Source: Nematostella vectensis (Eukaryota; Cnidaria; Anthozoa; Actiniaria; Edwardsiidae). From it: 64,000 nt of DNA. Positions 48,150 through 60,563 of the stretch are shown here, piece by piece (position 1 is the first letter of the stretch; each line of letters opens with the position of its first letter). The notes below the pieces were generated by a model. That model was not told the DNA's origin. It made no database searches and saw nothing but the letters and a program-made list of their open reading frames with translations. The DNA lies in contig NC_064040.1 in assembly GCF_932526225.1 (NCBI RefSeq), positions 5,367,181-5,431,180 of the forward strand, written 5' to 3'. The translations under genes and the position numbers were made by a program.

Positions 48150-50947
48150 TTAGTGAGCCAAAGCAACCCACACCATCTGAAGAACAGCGGTCACTGCCAT
48201 CAAGATCGCTGGCGCACGCATGTCAGCAGCAGCTGCCTTGATGGTAGGGGCCGTGGTGGTTTCTGGGATCACTTGCCCCGTCATCATATTATATGCAACC
48301 TTCCAGTGTCCTCTCCCACCGCCAGCCTTGTCGGCGTGTTTGAGGAATGTTGTGCTGTCCGTCGCATCCTCCTGACCGACAGCCCACGCCATGTAGATCG
48401 CGGTGTTATTCTGGTGAAATACAAGGAAGGGAAAACCACTGAATAATCTCAAAGTCCCATAGCTCTTTTATTTTATTTTTGCTTTGAACGAAGAATGAAA
48501 GAATGTAGCAATCAAAAAGATTGGTCGAAAGGTCGACCAAAGTTTTCACTGAGACTACGGGCAATAGAATAGCTTATCAATAGTGGTGGTTATCGCGGTT
48601 TGATCGGGTTACGTTTTGACCTAACGCAGCTTACACCGTCTTTTGAGGTCCTTTTCTTTTGAGGGCAGAAAGACGGTGGTTATACTTACTTAACCTGCAC
48701 GGGTTACGGTTTTACTCTGCTATGACCTTTATGCTAAGCTGCAAATGGTCATAGACGGTTACAAAGCTCGCTTCGGGAGCCACAAGAGCAAGGGAAAGGG
48801 TAGCCTCCCCAGGCGCTTTTAGACATTCGTCGCTCTAAATACGCCTGCGAGGGAGGCTACGGAAATAAATGCTTTTCAACGTAACAACGTGCAGTTGGAA
48901 AGCTTTTTCGTTACGGTTCTGAGTATGTGTTATCACATTACGTGATCTTTTGTTTAAATATAACTATTTTTTAATTTTGTAAGATAACGTAACTACTTTA
49001 GCACTACATATCGTATATATACGATAGAGATATGATAATTATTTCATCTCGCATGTTGGACGCTAGTACCACTGTGTAACCAAACTTCATGGTATATTAG
49101 ATTAAGGCCTTAATCCTCGAGGCTATATAATCAACGCATCGATCGAGGAATACGTGCCCGGATTTTTTGCCTATAGGGTTTTATCCGGGTGTGATTTTGA
49201 AGTTGTATTTTTATAAGATTATTGATATTTTTGAATTGTTTAATTGCACTTGCACTTAAGTAATATGTTAGGTATTATAATGTTTAAGTTAAGAATATTT
49301 TCTGCATTGTTTTTATATACCACGTTTGATTTCTAATAAAATGTGTAGTGGTACCAGTTCGCAGGCACCCAGCACGAGTCACACATATGGTGTTCTGTTG
49401 TTTTTGCGCCTTAGCGTGCGGCTACCGAAGGGTAGTAATGAAGAGCAAAGTAATAACAAAAGGCGACGAAAGCTGCAATAGCTAAGACAACTAACATGAC
49501 CTTACCACCAATAAACTATCTTATCGCCCGTGCTGAAACCCACGGTCTCCCTACCCTGGTATACAAGTTCTACTCTACCTTTACCTTGATTTGAACGTCG
49601 TGGTCCGTGTCTCCCGTATCCGCCAGTCGGCTGAACTCCAGAGTAGTAATACCTCCAGACTCGGCAGCGCTGATCAAGGTCAGGTCCTGTTTCGTGTCAA
49701 GCTCAGGCTTTTGTATCTTGGGTGACCAGTAGTCCTAGGGAGAATGAGAAACCGTACCGCTCAAATTGATATAGAGACTGAGAAGAACCCTCCTAGAAAG
49801 CAAAAGCTGCTATGCCCGCCTCGAAAAACCGCAAATAACAAGCTGCTTACACTTTTCTCTACAGATAGCTAAGTTTAGCGTTTGTCTAATCTTTGCAAAT
49901 CATCGTTTTTGTTGTTGTTCAAACTGCTAGACCTCCTGTTAAACAAATGCGTTGACTAGCAGCCCTAAATTTTGTTTATTTTTCCATATGACTTTTGCTC
50001 GGATGGAAAAGGTTTTAAACCATATCGGGTCGAATAAACCATTCTCGATGAAACAAAAGTTGATGAAAATCAACCTTGTAAACAACCTTTTTATTTCTTA
50101 TGGAACAAACGCCTGTACGACAGATTGACGGGAGATTATTTGGGGTCCATAATATTGTAATTCACAGTGTAATCTTAAACAGGTCAAACGCCAGCCGACA
50201 AAGAATCTACATCAAAGTTATTAATATCTACTGCGGTTTTCTAGATGGACGAAAAGCTTTTTTTATTGCGAGGGAACATGTTCAGATGTTCTCTTTTCTG
50301 TTATACTAACATTTCCTTATGGTTTAAAATCGCAAAGTCAAGCAATGAGATCACTTTAAAATTTGTTTAACAAGCGAGTACGATTAATACACAAGCAAAT
50401 AAAAATATAAATTCCAAAATCGCGATAGGTCTACCTCATAAACTCCCTAGCACAGAAATGCTTGTTCTGTCGGTAGAAATATTATAATGATGGTATTTTT
50501 AGGGAACTTACAGGAGAGAAAGGTTCTAAGATATATAACACACAGTACACAAGGTAATAAAGGAATACATTTCCTTTGTGCAATGCGTGCTTTATTTGAC
50601 CCCTATCGCCTCGCATATCTTCGGAGTTACATCACGCCTGTTTTAAGGAGTCCTGAAATCCTTTTACTTACATTCAGATAGCTTGTGTTGCCTCTCATTC
50701 CGCCGAGAGCAATGTCGTAGTTGATCATGTCTGGGCTTTGGTAGTTTGTAGTCATGGCAAAACCAGCCCAGCCCGTAGTATTAGCCACGACCTTGAAATA
50801 AAACTTGCTCTCGGTTGCATTGTAAAACCAGTGCACGGAGAATCTATCGTGCATGTCTAGCTTATGGGGATAGCTCATGGCACTAGTTATTGGAAAAACA
50901 GCGGCCAGAGCTCCAAAGAGAGAGAGGAAAGTTTGCACCGCCGACAT
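48150..50947 (-). CDS. Secreted DOMON-domain protein A, probably GPI-anchored
   Basis: Three exons, 50672-50947, 49585-49734 and 48150-48410, all phase 0, give 228 residues (92 + 50 + 86). A signal peptide of about 23 residues precedes one DOMON domain, the heme- or sugar-binding beta-sandwich known from the N-terminus of dopamine beta-monooxygenase: FSVHWFYNATESKFYFKV, GWAGFAMT, DLTLISAAESGG, TTLEFSRLADTGD, IYMAWAVGQED and a late GGGRGHW. No monooxygenase domain follows. The C-terminus is a small-residue stretch plus a hydrophobic tail (PAILMAVTAVLQMVWVALAH), the form of a GPI-attachment signal. A TATA-like TTAATAAAA lies about 65 bases upstream of the ATG. A near-identical gene lies at 54383-60563. 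Ligand unknown. Confidence 0.9.
48800..48863. repeat. GTAGCCTCC hairpin repeat in DOMON A intron 2
   Basis: GGTAGCCTCCCCAGGCG at the left and CGCCTGCGAGGGAGGCTAC at the right are inverted ends of a short element with the core GACATTCGTCGCTCTAAA. MITE-like. Confidence 0.5.
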
Positions 50948-53900
50948 CTTCGATAGCCAGAACTGAGCTTGGTCTAACCGCGTCAGCGACTGAGGTCTCC
51001 TTTGCCCGTTTTTATTAAGGATATTTGCGGGAAACGACTATTACTCATCCAATGAGAATGTTTGGTCTACTAAAACATCTGTCAAACTTTGGTAAGCGGT
51101 ACGCTGTGTTTTTTTATGATAGCCAATCACCGCCAACCAGAAGCTGTCAAATTTTGGTCAGCGGTATGGTAAAGGAGGAGTGTACGTGAGCGTTTATACT
51201 AATATTGGTCACGGGTTTTACAAAACACCCAACCAGCTAGCCTGAGTATCAGGCGATTTTATTTTTCAAAAGTTGGAGAGTAAAAATAAAAAAGTATGTC
51301 TGACACAAATACTAGACGCGACGCCTGCCGCCCCTTTTCAGGACACTGTCAAAATACGTCGGCTGTCAATTTTCCAATGACTCGCGTGGTGGCACAATCA
51401 AATGCCCAAATCAAATTATAAACAGCATTTATCTAAAACAAAACTACATTGGTGTTATATGCAAGGGTAATAATATAATAAGGACAAACCCCGGTGAGGG
51501 TAACTTCATCCTAAATGATTTTAGTTCACGGCTTAGGAGATTTACGATTTTTAAATCGTAAATAATTAATTAATTTAATTTTTATACTTAAAAGTATATA
51601 ACTGCAGATCCACACATCACTAAATTACTACAGGATATTCACATCACCAATTTACCACAGGCTTTTTCGTCTAAATAGACAAACTGCAGCTTGAACACAA
51701 ATGCCATTATTAGATAAGCTCACTCAATCAACAGCTCGCGGGAACAATCCCAAACATTTTTCGTGCTCTACGAATAAAAAAATAAAAATAATTTGATGGC
51801 TACTACTAATGATGTCTGTAGTATTAAGCAGCTTCTATGACATCCAGCGCCTTCGATATAACTAGTAGATCTTTGCTTAGAAAAACGATACCAATGAGAA
51901 ATAAACACACGCAATGACCGGCCCGGCCTGGGCATGACATTTGAACATCTAACCTGAGTATCAGGCGAAATTTTTCCGAAGAAAATGAGGAGAGGAAAAT
52001 ATTTTTTTAATGTTATAGAAAACGATTTTTCTGATTCTGCTAACGCAAGCAATAAAAGCACTTTTGGAGTCCGCCATTACTCTGAGAACGAGCAGTCGAC
52101 GAGTTAGGTACTATATATAGCGGAACCAATCAACGCGCCCCATTCGAGTACCCTTTGTTTTTTTTTTACCAATCAGGAGCCATGCCGGAATCCGGCATGA
52201 GAACATGCGATATGAACAGTACTTGAAACCGGCCCTAGTCTTGTTTCTCGCCGGCGCGATAGAAACATAGGAGGGCCTGATACTCAGGTTTGCAACCAGC
52301 AGACAAACGGTCTGTACAGTAGCCTGCCCACCTGTGTTTGGGTAGCAACCATTTTGGACTCAAAGCAGGGGGACGGGGAAAGGGGGGAAGTTCTTTTCCC
52401 GCCCGCCCCACTCCTCCGCGTCATTATTTTCCAAAATGGCGGCCAAATTACGAACTTAGCTCGCGAAAAATAAAAACCAACGCTTACATACCACCCTCCT
52501 GCGCAGAGTTTTCTTTGTCACTCGTCTCCTTTGCTTCACATCAACCTCTGCTGAAACGAAAGCAGGAGGGTACCTACATGTAGGCTATCTGCAAAGAAAG
52601 TGTTCTCGGGGCAGTTTCGTAGCAGGCCTCAAAATATTGGGGAGCACAATAGAGAGACATTGAGAAAATATTTGGGGGCACAGCCACGCCCTTCTGGTCA
52701 TATCCGTATATATTTTTGAAATATTTGGGCATATCAATATTTGGGTGACCTTCAAACCCGCTCGGTCAATCTCTGGGAGGCCTGGGTCTAAAGGCTTTTC
52801 AAGATTAGTGAGATGAAAATTTAACCAAGCTGTCAGGTTTTTTTGGACAAATTCTTGCCACGAGTCTTAAATTGACAGGAATCAGCATTTTTCACCATAT
52901 TTTCTGGAGATCAGGGAGCGGGAAAACTTTAGCTCTTCTAAATATGGGCATCAATGACCATATAAGGCAATGCAAACGAAGGACACTATCCTTGGGGAAT
53001 ATGTTTGATATGGGGTGGGGGCACATGCCGCCAGTACCCCACCCCCTGCTACGGCCCTGCGTGGGGTTCTTTGTTAGACCGCGTTGATAAAGATGGGTTA
53101 TTTTTGCTCGGTCAAATCTTCCGCTTAAACCCAAAGGAAGCCTATTGTCCTTTTGTATTCGTCAATCTCTCTGCATGACATATCAAAATTTGGGTGTCCT
53201 TCATACCCACTCGGCCGACCTCTTGGGAGCCTGGGTCTAAGGGCTTTTCGAGATCAGTGAGAAAAAAGATTTAACCAAGCGATCAAGGTTTTCTAACAAA
53301 TTTTGGCCGCAAGCCTCAAATTGACATAAATCAGCATATTTTCACCATGTTTTCAGGAGATCAGGGAACGGGAAAACTGTAGCTCCTCTAAATATGGGCA
53401 TCAATGCCCATATAAGGCAATACATACGAAGGACACTATATGTGGGGAATATGTTTGATATCACGTCTAAATAGTCGAGATCTCACGAACATCGTGTTAC
53501 CCTAAACTATAGTTCGAATTGATGTGGATTTTGTTTACAAGACAGCATTATAGTAGGGGGTGGAAATCTGGATCTGGAGATATGCCCCACCATATGAATA
53601 AACGGTTGAAATAAAGGGTTCATTACCCGGGGGGGTTCTTCAGGGTAAAAGTGAAAGGGATGCTCGTCGGGAAATTAAAAAAAACACCTTAAAAATACAC
53701 GAACACCAAAAATTGCTACCCTAAAAATGCCCTAGAAGAAAAAATTATCCCTGAAAAATACCAAAATGCAGATTTAAGTATCCCCTTGTATAATCAAGTC
53801 CCGAATGACAAATTTTTAAAGTGTTCTGTTGTTTTAGAAGTCGGAGGTATAATATATTTTAGAAAACGTTGCCTCATAGCCCCTTTTTTCTGCGAACCCA

Positions 53901-54382
53901 TGAAAAAAACACCATTTCTAGTAGAAAAGCCTATTTTCTCTCAAATACCCCCTAAAAAACTACCCAAGACGATTTTGACCCCTAAAAATACGACGAGCAT
54001 CCCTATCAGGTCGAGAACTCCCCCCTTCCCCACCTCCTTTACTTAACTTTAATAAAAACTAAAATGCAAGAAAAGTTTTACACCAGCTCAGTCTGGCCAG
54101 GAAGCTGGGTGACTTCAAGCCTGGAAACTCTAGTTGAAGGACATCAAGATTTGATATTACAGAGGAGTAGCGTAATGATCAATGATCAAATGAATGAATG
54201 CATAGAGATAACAATTATACAATTATTATTAATTACATACGTATTTTTATTCGTACCTAAAGCTACTGTTTTATTTATACTACACGGGAATTATTTTAAG
54301 GGAAGCTTAACTAATTGAACAAATGCATTTTTTAAAAGTAAATTGTATGGACTGTCTAAAGACTGTAAACAGTTTTTTCAAG
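50948..54382. other. Intergenic stretch between DOMON genes A and B
   Basis: No gene recognised. CCTGAGTATCAGGCG occurs at about 51241 and 51953 and inverted (GGCCTGATACTCAGG) at about 52270, so one or two TIR elements probably lie there. A ~290-bp direct repeat follows (52723-53465). Confidence 0.45.
52723..53465. repeat. Direct repeat pair, about 290 bp each
   Basis: Copies at about 52723-53005 and 53172-53465 share AATTTGGGTG, GAGCCTGGGTCTAA, GCTTTTC, TTTAACCAAGC, AAATTGACA, AGATCAGGGA, CGGGAAAACT and AAATATGGGCATCAATG in order, with clear divergence. Probably two insertions or an old tandem duplication of a dispersed element. Confidence 0.7.
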
Positions 54383-57300
54383 TCAGTGAACCAAAACAAC
54401 CCACACTATCTGAAGAACAGCGGTCACTGCCATCAAGATCGCTGGCGCACGCATGTCAGCAGCAGCTGCCTTGGTGGTTTCTGGGATCACTTGCCCCGTC
54501 ATCATATTATATGCAACCTTCCAGTGTCCTCTCCCACCGCCAGCCTTGTCGGCGTGTTTGAGGAATGTTGTGCTGTCGCTCGCATCATCTTGCCCGACAG
54601 CCCACGCCATGTAGATCGCGGTATCATTCTGTAAAAAATTAACACTAAGTACCGGCAACAACTTACCAATAGGAAGTATTCATCATATTAATACGGCGAT
54701 GCTTTGAAGCACACCTGTTTGTTACCTGTGATCCAAAGTATAGTTTAAGGAACCAAGAAAATAAGTAAGTGCTTCCGAAGCCCAGAACTAACTACCAAAA
54801 ATGTAGTTTTAACTTGGAGCCTAATTACCAGACTCACATATGGCAACAATGGAAACCTGTGGCCTGTAGACTTCATGTTTGTTTGTATGTATGTCCTTAT
54901 CAAGCGCGTTGAAAATAAACAGAAGAGAGGGATAATATACAATACTGTACAGAGTTGTAGCGGGCCACTTAAGATTGGGGGTGGGGGGGGGGGGGGTGGG
55001 GGGGAGTGACTCCTTCTGGTCATTTCCGTATATTTTTTTAAAATATTGGGGGGGTACACATGCCCCCAGTGCCCCCCCCCCCCCCTGCTGCGGCCCTGCG
55101 TAGTCAGTATATAATATCAGTAAGTCCTAATCTTAAAACGGCTGTGCTCAAAGCGGACTAACTATACTCCCAGGACCCAGTGAAACCTTAGGGTGTGACT
55201 CTGGCTCCGCGCCTTAAGTTAATGAAGTGGGTTCTATAGTTCACAAATTCTAAACACGTCCCGCACCGTGTGATTTGTGATTCACATGTTCTTATTGGGC
55301 CGCTTACGATGCGATAAATTTTCAAAAATGGGAAACAGACCCCATAGAACGCTTGCATTGCCAATTTTTCAAATACTACTTTGGCTTGAACAAACGCGCC
55401 CCGAATGTCTCTGCGCGAAATGAGGCCGGCAGATTATCGCTAAAATCAACAATATTACGTAACACCCTACTGTTTTGGCTCCATATTCAAGCATTACCAG
55501 AAAATAGTATTGCCAAACAATGCCTGAAAATTTCTAGCGAATTGACATGTTCGGGTAAATCGAGCTTCACGTCCTCAATATGTAAGATACTAGAAACATT
55601 TGATGCCCCATATAATAAGGAGACGATTTATAACAAATTTAAACTAGAAAAATTAATCACAAATATTACAAACGAATCTAAACGTCATCAAATGGGTCTT
55701 ATAAATCTGAACAAAAAGCTAGTTTTTTACTCCTCTTTCAAAAAAGACACAAAATCTAGTGAATGCTATGATAAAATACTTAAGATGGAACACAGAAAAG
55801 CTTTAGCCAAACTCAGACTAGGGAATCTTAATCTAAACATAGAAACAGGCAGACACACAAAACCTCCGATTCCAAGAGAGAAGCGTATCTGCCAGATTTG
55901 TAACACTTTAGAGAATGAAAAATATTTCATGCTTTTCTGCGTCTCATCCCACTCTGAACGAAAGCAATTATTTTCTGATATCCAATCCCACTACATTTTC
56001 TTTGACAATCTAAGTAATGATGATAAAATTCTGTTCTTTTTTAATGATGTTGACCCTTTTGTGAATAAGAAAGTAGCCCACTTTATATGCAAAACATTTA
56101 AATCAAGACCAAATACTCTCATTTAAGTCATATTATATTATGCAATACCATCAATGTAAATGGAATGCAAATGAATAAATGTAAATGGGTTATGACCCTC
56201 TAAAAGATCCCTTCCCCCTCCTCCCCCTTCCTTTCCAGCCCCTTCCATCTCCCCCCCTCCCTCTCCCCTCCCTTCCCCGCCCCTCCCTTCCCCCTCCCTT
56301 TCCTTTTCCCTACTCAGAATATCTACAAACTGAAAATTGTTTAAAAAATGTGTTTCCATTGAAAACTTTTTTACAAAAATCTGGGGATAATCACAGAACA
56401 CGGGGATCGTGTGTATTTGTATGGTAGGAGTGTGTAGGACTGCTGCATATGGATCTTAAGGCTTTGTCACACGTACGTTTTTTCTCTTGCGACCTGTCTC
56501 GCAAAAAAACTGTTGCAGGTCGCACGCGCATTTCTTTGCGTGTGACACCCCCTTTGCAACCTGTTTTGCATTTCTCAAAGTCGCACGAAAAGTATAGAAC
56601 GCTCTTCTACTTTCTGCAACAAATTGTTTCAAGTCGCTGGAAAAGCTTCACGTGTGACCTGGGGCGCGTGCGACCTGCAACAATTTTTTTGCGAGACAAG
56701 TTGCAGCCAAAAAGTCTACGTGTGAGAGGGCCTTTAGGGATCAAACAATTTTCACAACGACTTACCTTGATTTGAACGTCTTGTGCTGTGCCAATAAACC
56801 ATCTTATCGACCGTGCTGAAACCCACGGTCTCCCTACCCTGGTATACAAGTGCTTGCCTTTACCTTGATTTGAACGTCTTGTGCTGTGCCAATAAACCAT
56901 CTTATCGCCCGTGCTGAAACCCACGGTCTCCCTACCCTGGTATACAAGTGCAACTCTGCCTTTACCTTGATTTGAACGTCTTGTGCTGTGCCAATAAACC
57001 ATCTTATCGCCCGTGCTGAAACCCACGGTCTCCCTACCCTGGTATACAAGTGCTACTCTGCCTTTACCTTGATTTGAACGTCGCGGCCCGTGTCTCCCGT
57101 ATCCGCCAGTCGGCTGAACTCCAGAGTGGTATTCCCTCCAGACTCGGCAGCGCTGATCAAGGTCAGGTCCTGTTTCGTGTCAAGCTCAGGCTTTTGTTTA
57201 CTTGACGACCAGTAGTCCTAAAAGGAGATACGGAATTAAAAACAAAGATAAATATTTATTAACAAGCGCAACGATGTTTTCGTGTGTTTGTTCTGGGGAT

Positions 57301-60300
57301 CACACGGAATCTGCTAACAACAGATTGGCAGACGTCTATCTCGAGATGTTCTAATTGTTATAGCAAGATCGACCTAACGGAATACCGTTATATTTCACAG
57401 GCGTGATCCTTGAAACCCGGTTTATTTATTACAGTATATTTTAGAGGAGTCCCACATTTTTTCTACCTTTGATTAACCTCAATTATTACGCAATCGGTTT
57501 AGACTAAACCTAGCACTGAGCTTTTGAGGCCCCCAGCACCTTTGAGCTGTAATAATTTTTAAACTAATAGGGCTAGAGCATTGAAATTTGATGCCTTTTC
57601 CTTAAATTTATCTGGGAGCAGTTTGTACCCTGGTAACTATAGCAACCAAGTTTTGAGACAGGTTTAATGAAAAGATCAACTATTAATACGACGTGCTCAA
57701 CGTAAATCAATGTCATATAAACGTTTTTACCAAGTTTTGAAAAAACAAAATTTATGTATCTATTTTAAGGGGGAGAGGGGTGGTGTTTTTTGTCAATTTT
57801 TGACCTTCTCGAAATAGTGCTTGTGGAAATAGCAAAAAAATTAATATCCACCTGAAATCATTTAGAATCAACTAGAAACGAAGATTAGATATTGTCAAAA
57901 AGCTTCAGATTTTGCCATCCAGTTTTTATTGATTAAAATGAATAACTTTCATTTAATCCAAAAATGTGGACTTTAAAAGCACACTAGCATACACACATTG
58001 GCATCAGTCGGGCAAAGACGGGACGCTAGCACAGTCTATTACCCGTGCAATTCGGCAACCATGGACAGCTGTTTCGTCCTTATTAGGACTCGTCAGCATG
58101 GCATAGCAGGTTTGCCTCAGTTAAACTTCATCGGCAAAAAAACTGCAGGGCGACTTCGACTCGAACGAAGTGCTTTAAACCACAGCTTAAATCCTGTGGG
58201 ATCTAGAGCTGCGGCCGGGCTAGCGTGATGCCAATTGTGCGGATCACGCATGCGACCTTTGCTAGTCTAAACTCCGCCAAACTATCCTTGCGAGTATGTA
58301 GATCTAGATCGCAGCTCTAGATCCCACATGGATCTAAGCTGTGGTTTAAAACACTTCGAGTCAAAGTCGCCCTGCAGTCTTTTGCCAATGAAGATTATCG
58401 GTTGCATTTTGAATACGAACTGATTATGATAACTTATTTGGATTTTGGATGTTCTATGCAAAGGTTTCGAAAGATAGGCTATTTATAGCCATATGTCCTT
58501 AAATGACGTCATATTCTGAATAGGGTTAAAATGCCTAGAAACTGGTTTGAATGTACGACGGTTGGTTACATCGTTGCGATGTTTACAAAAACGCGTGCCG
58601 AGCATGCGACTGGTTTTCCCGCTGTAAGTCATACCGCAAAGCTTACAAGAAATACAATAAATGAGATTGCTAGTGGTGCATGTGGTACACAGGTAGCCCA
58701 GGCAATGTATCTGTAAACCGATGAGAAATAACAGTGTGTGTATGAGCAGATGAGAGTGATTCCTAGGCCCGCTATTTGCCGTGTGTTTTGTTGTGAATAT
58801 CAATAAATTACATAAAACTTACAACATGACTTCTTCTTGTGTTTTTTTTTTTAATGTCTAGACGTTTATTACAGGGCTTTTTCTTGAAAAACATATCAGC
58901 ACCCTTCCCACTGTAAGGGAGAGAGTCTCACTCTTACAGAGTTAATTCTCATCCGTTTACTGATAAATTGCCTGAGCTACCTGTGGTGATATGGTCCGTG
59001 AGTACGACTCGGAGTTCATTGGGTCCGATAATGCGGGTGGTAGAAGGGATGTAATCACATTTGGAACATCCTTTCCTAGAGCACTTGAAAGTGCCGGGCT
59101 CTAGATTATCTACCCTGGTCCAAGAGCCACGAGCGTCTCTCCGCTGGCCACTGAATAGAGAGACGCTAGAGGCTCTGGAACCACGGTATAGATTATCAGG
59201 AGTCAAGATACTTCTGACAAGAGAGGTACGTAAACTCTTTACGAGCCTACTGACTCACACAATTATCTTATGTTTCCTTTCCTCAACATGTTAAAACTAC
59301 TATCCCTTATATATTCGTAGTTTCTCAGATTTTAAAATAAATCCTTCTTTCCCTCTAACCCAGGTCCCCACTTTTCTTGAACACGCCACAGGAAGTCCGA
59401 ATAAAAAAGTCTTTTCCCCCAAATCACTCAAGACGCCTGCCGAGAAGGCTAGAAGACCCCTTAGCTGGCTATTATGTCTACATTCCCTTGAGTGCAGCGG
59501 CATTCTTTCAAACCGCACGCTCGATTGCATTCTTCGCACGACAGTGCATATTCCCGTGTTCTTATGGGAACTATAATGAAATCTTATAGCATGAAATCTT
59601 AGGTGCAAACTTCGCGAAAGTATGAATTTAATTATTCAAAAAGTAATGTAAAATAATAATAATTGAAAATCAGGTCGACGTATGCTTCCCCTTGAAAGGC
59701 GTGCCATAATAACACTAATAAGCCCTAATACATATCATTAATAAGCCCTAATATGTACTGATGAATATATATAGTGGCTGGAATGTGGAGTTTGCATGGA
59801 ATGTGCTGTAAATTTTAATTTGGATAGTAACATTGAAGTATACAATGATTCTATGATAGAAACATTAAAGTTTTCAATGATTTCAAAAATGCGGAGAGGC
59901 GTAGCCAGGATTTTTAAAAGGAGGGGCCCATAAAGCCCCTTTCAAGGCCTATTCTCCTGTTTTTAGATATTGTCTCATACATTTACTGTATTTTTGGCTA
60001 CACCCCTGAACGGCGAAGTTGCTTGCTGGGGTTTCCTCGTCAGTAGCGACGAATTTCTCGCTCTTACTTTGCAAGGAGAGGTTATTGGAATGCGGATAGA
60101 TTAGTGAATTATCTCACTTAGTAAAATGCTACCTTCCATTAAATGCATCCTAGGATTTGGCATCAAAGAAAGAGTTATTCAAAACAGGGAAGGCTATATT
60201 TCCAAGGTAAGATTTGAGTGTGTATGTTGTTTTTAAGGGTACATTATTATGCCGAGTACTGGTTTTCCAAAGTATTTTTTTACTTACATTCAGATAGCTT

Positions 60301-60563
60301 GTGTTGCCTCTCATTCCGCCGAGAGCAATGTCGTAGTTGATCATGCCTGGGCTTTGGTAGTTTGTAGTCATGGCAAAACCAGCCCAGCCCGTAGTATTAG
60401 CCACGACCTTGAAATAAAACTTGCTCTCGGTTGCATTGTAAAACCAGTGCACGGAGAATCTATCGTGCATGTCTAGCTTATGGGGATAGCTCATGGCACT
60501 AGTTATAGCAAAAACAGTGGCCAAAGCTCCGAAGAAAAAGACGCATTTTCCCACCGCCAACAT
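54383..60563 (-). CDS. Secreted DOMON-domain protein B, probably GPI-anchored
   Basis: Exons 60288-60563, 57068-57217 and 54383-54628 give 223 residues (92 + 50 + 81) with the intron positions and phases of gene A. The DOMON part of exon 1 differs from gene A by a single base over about 215, yet the signal-peptide segment is distinctly different (MLAVGKCVFFFGALATVF). Exon 3 lacks five codons before the C-terminal hydrophobic tail. Intron 1 (3.07 kb) contains Penelope-like element sequence with a ribozyme; intron 2 (2.44 kb) contains a LINE fragment, a polypyrimidine tract and a tandem repeat that re-creates the exon-2 donor. Function as for gene A: an extracellular, membrane-tethered DOMON protein, ligand unknown. 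Confidence 0.88.
55353..56126 (+). pseudogene. Non-LTR retrotransposon ORF fragment (C-terminal part)
   Basis: A 257-codon open frame resembles the region after the reverse transcriptase in LINE polyproteins: KYYFGLNKRAPNVSARNEAG, a leucine-rich FWLHIQAL segment, then a putative zinc-binding RICQICN with a later C and H, and a C-terminal hydrophobic/basic tail. No reverse transcriptase or endonuclease precedes it, so this is a 5'-truncated copy. Its 3' tail has ATGTAAATGG-type short repeats (about 56150-56190). It lies antisense in intron 2 of DOMON gene B. The frame is fully open, suggesting a recent insertion. Confidence 0.7.
56203..56312. repeat. Polypyrimidine tract
   Basis: About 110 bases of CCCTTCC, CTCCC and CCCTCCC on the plus strand, directly 3' of the LINE fragment. 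It may be an expanded retroelement tail or a simple repeat. Confidence 0.75.
56762..57080 (-). repeat. ~100-bp tandem repeat containing the exon-2 splice donor
   Basis: TACCTTGATTTGAACGTC recurs at about 56763, 56861, 56963 and 57065 (periods 98, 102, 102). On the minus strand each copy reads GACGTTCAAATCAAG followed by a GTAAAG or GTAAGT donor, that is, the last 15 bases of DOMON exon 2 plus the first ~80 bases of intron 2. Only the 57065 copy is attached to the whole exon. Gene A has a single copy (49582). Confidence 0.88.
57965..58398 (-). mobile_element. Penelope-like element terminal repeat with inverted copy
   Basis: 57965-58215 is nearly identical to 61817-62085 and carries a hammerhead ribozyme. 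A second, inverted copy of its outer part (58306-58398) forms a palindrome with 58126-58213. In Penelope-like elements, ribozyme-bearing terminal repeats and inverted partial copies are usual. Being on the same strand and downstream of the GIY-YIG fragment at 58483-59206 supports a PLE 3' end. Confidence 0.75.
58058..58102 (-). ncRNA. Hammerhead ribozyme 1 (PLE type)
   Basis: Read on the minus strand: stem I GCCAUG, core CUGACGA, stem II GUCC-UAAUAA-GGAC, core GAAA, a self-complementary stem III centred on ACAGCUGU, the cleavage base C, then stem I CAUGGU. Predicted cleavage lies between 58064 and 58063. All invariant core bases are present. The loopless stem III is the known form in Penelope-like elements, thought to act as dimers. 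Confidence 0.85.
58483..59206 (-). pseudogene. Penelope-like element endonuclease remnant (GIY-YIG)
   Basis: Two open pieces in order on the minus strand. 58949-59206 has FKCSRKGCSKCDYIP, the cysteine-rich linker that precedes the nuclease. 58483-58803 has NLIYCISCKLCGMTYSGKT, then GTRFCKHRND, the GIY-YIG core with its conserved Arg and His. A disruption with stops and A-rich sequence lies between them, and no reverse transcriptase is found upstream. A 5'-truncated, decayed Penelope-like element in intron 1 of DOMON gene B. Confidence 0.75.
59895..60008 (+). repeat. GTAGCCAGG dispersed repeat, partial
   Basis: GGCGTAGCCAGGATTTTTAA followed by GGAGGGGCCCATAAAGCCCC and TTGTCTCATACATTTACTGT. 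Same family as 11404-11530 and 11970-12107. Confidence 0.6.

Noticed and set aside
56185-56427. Proline-rich and glycine-rich frames
   Set aside because: Produced by the polypyrimidine tract at 56203-56312.
57998-58228. Plus-strand frame of 76 codons, repeated at 61852-62061
   Set aside because: It reads antisense through the ribozyme-bearing PLE terminal repeat; conservation comes from the repeat.
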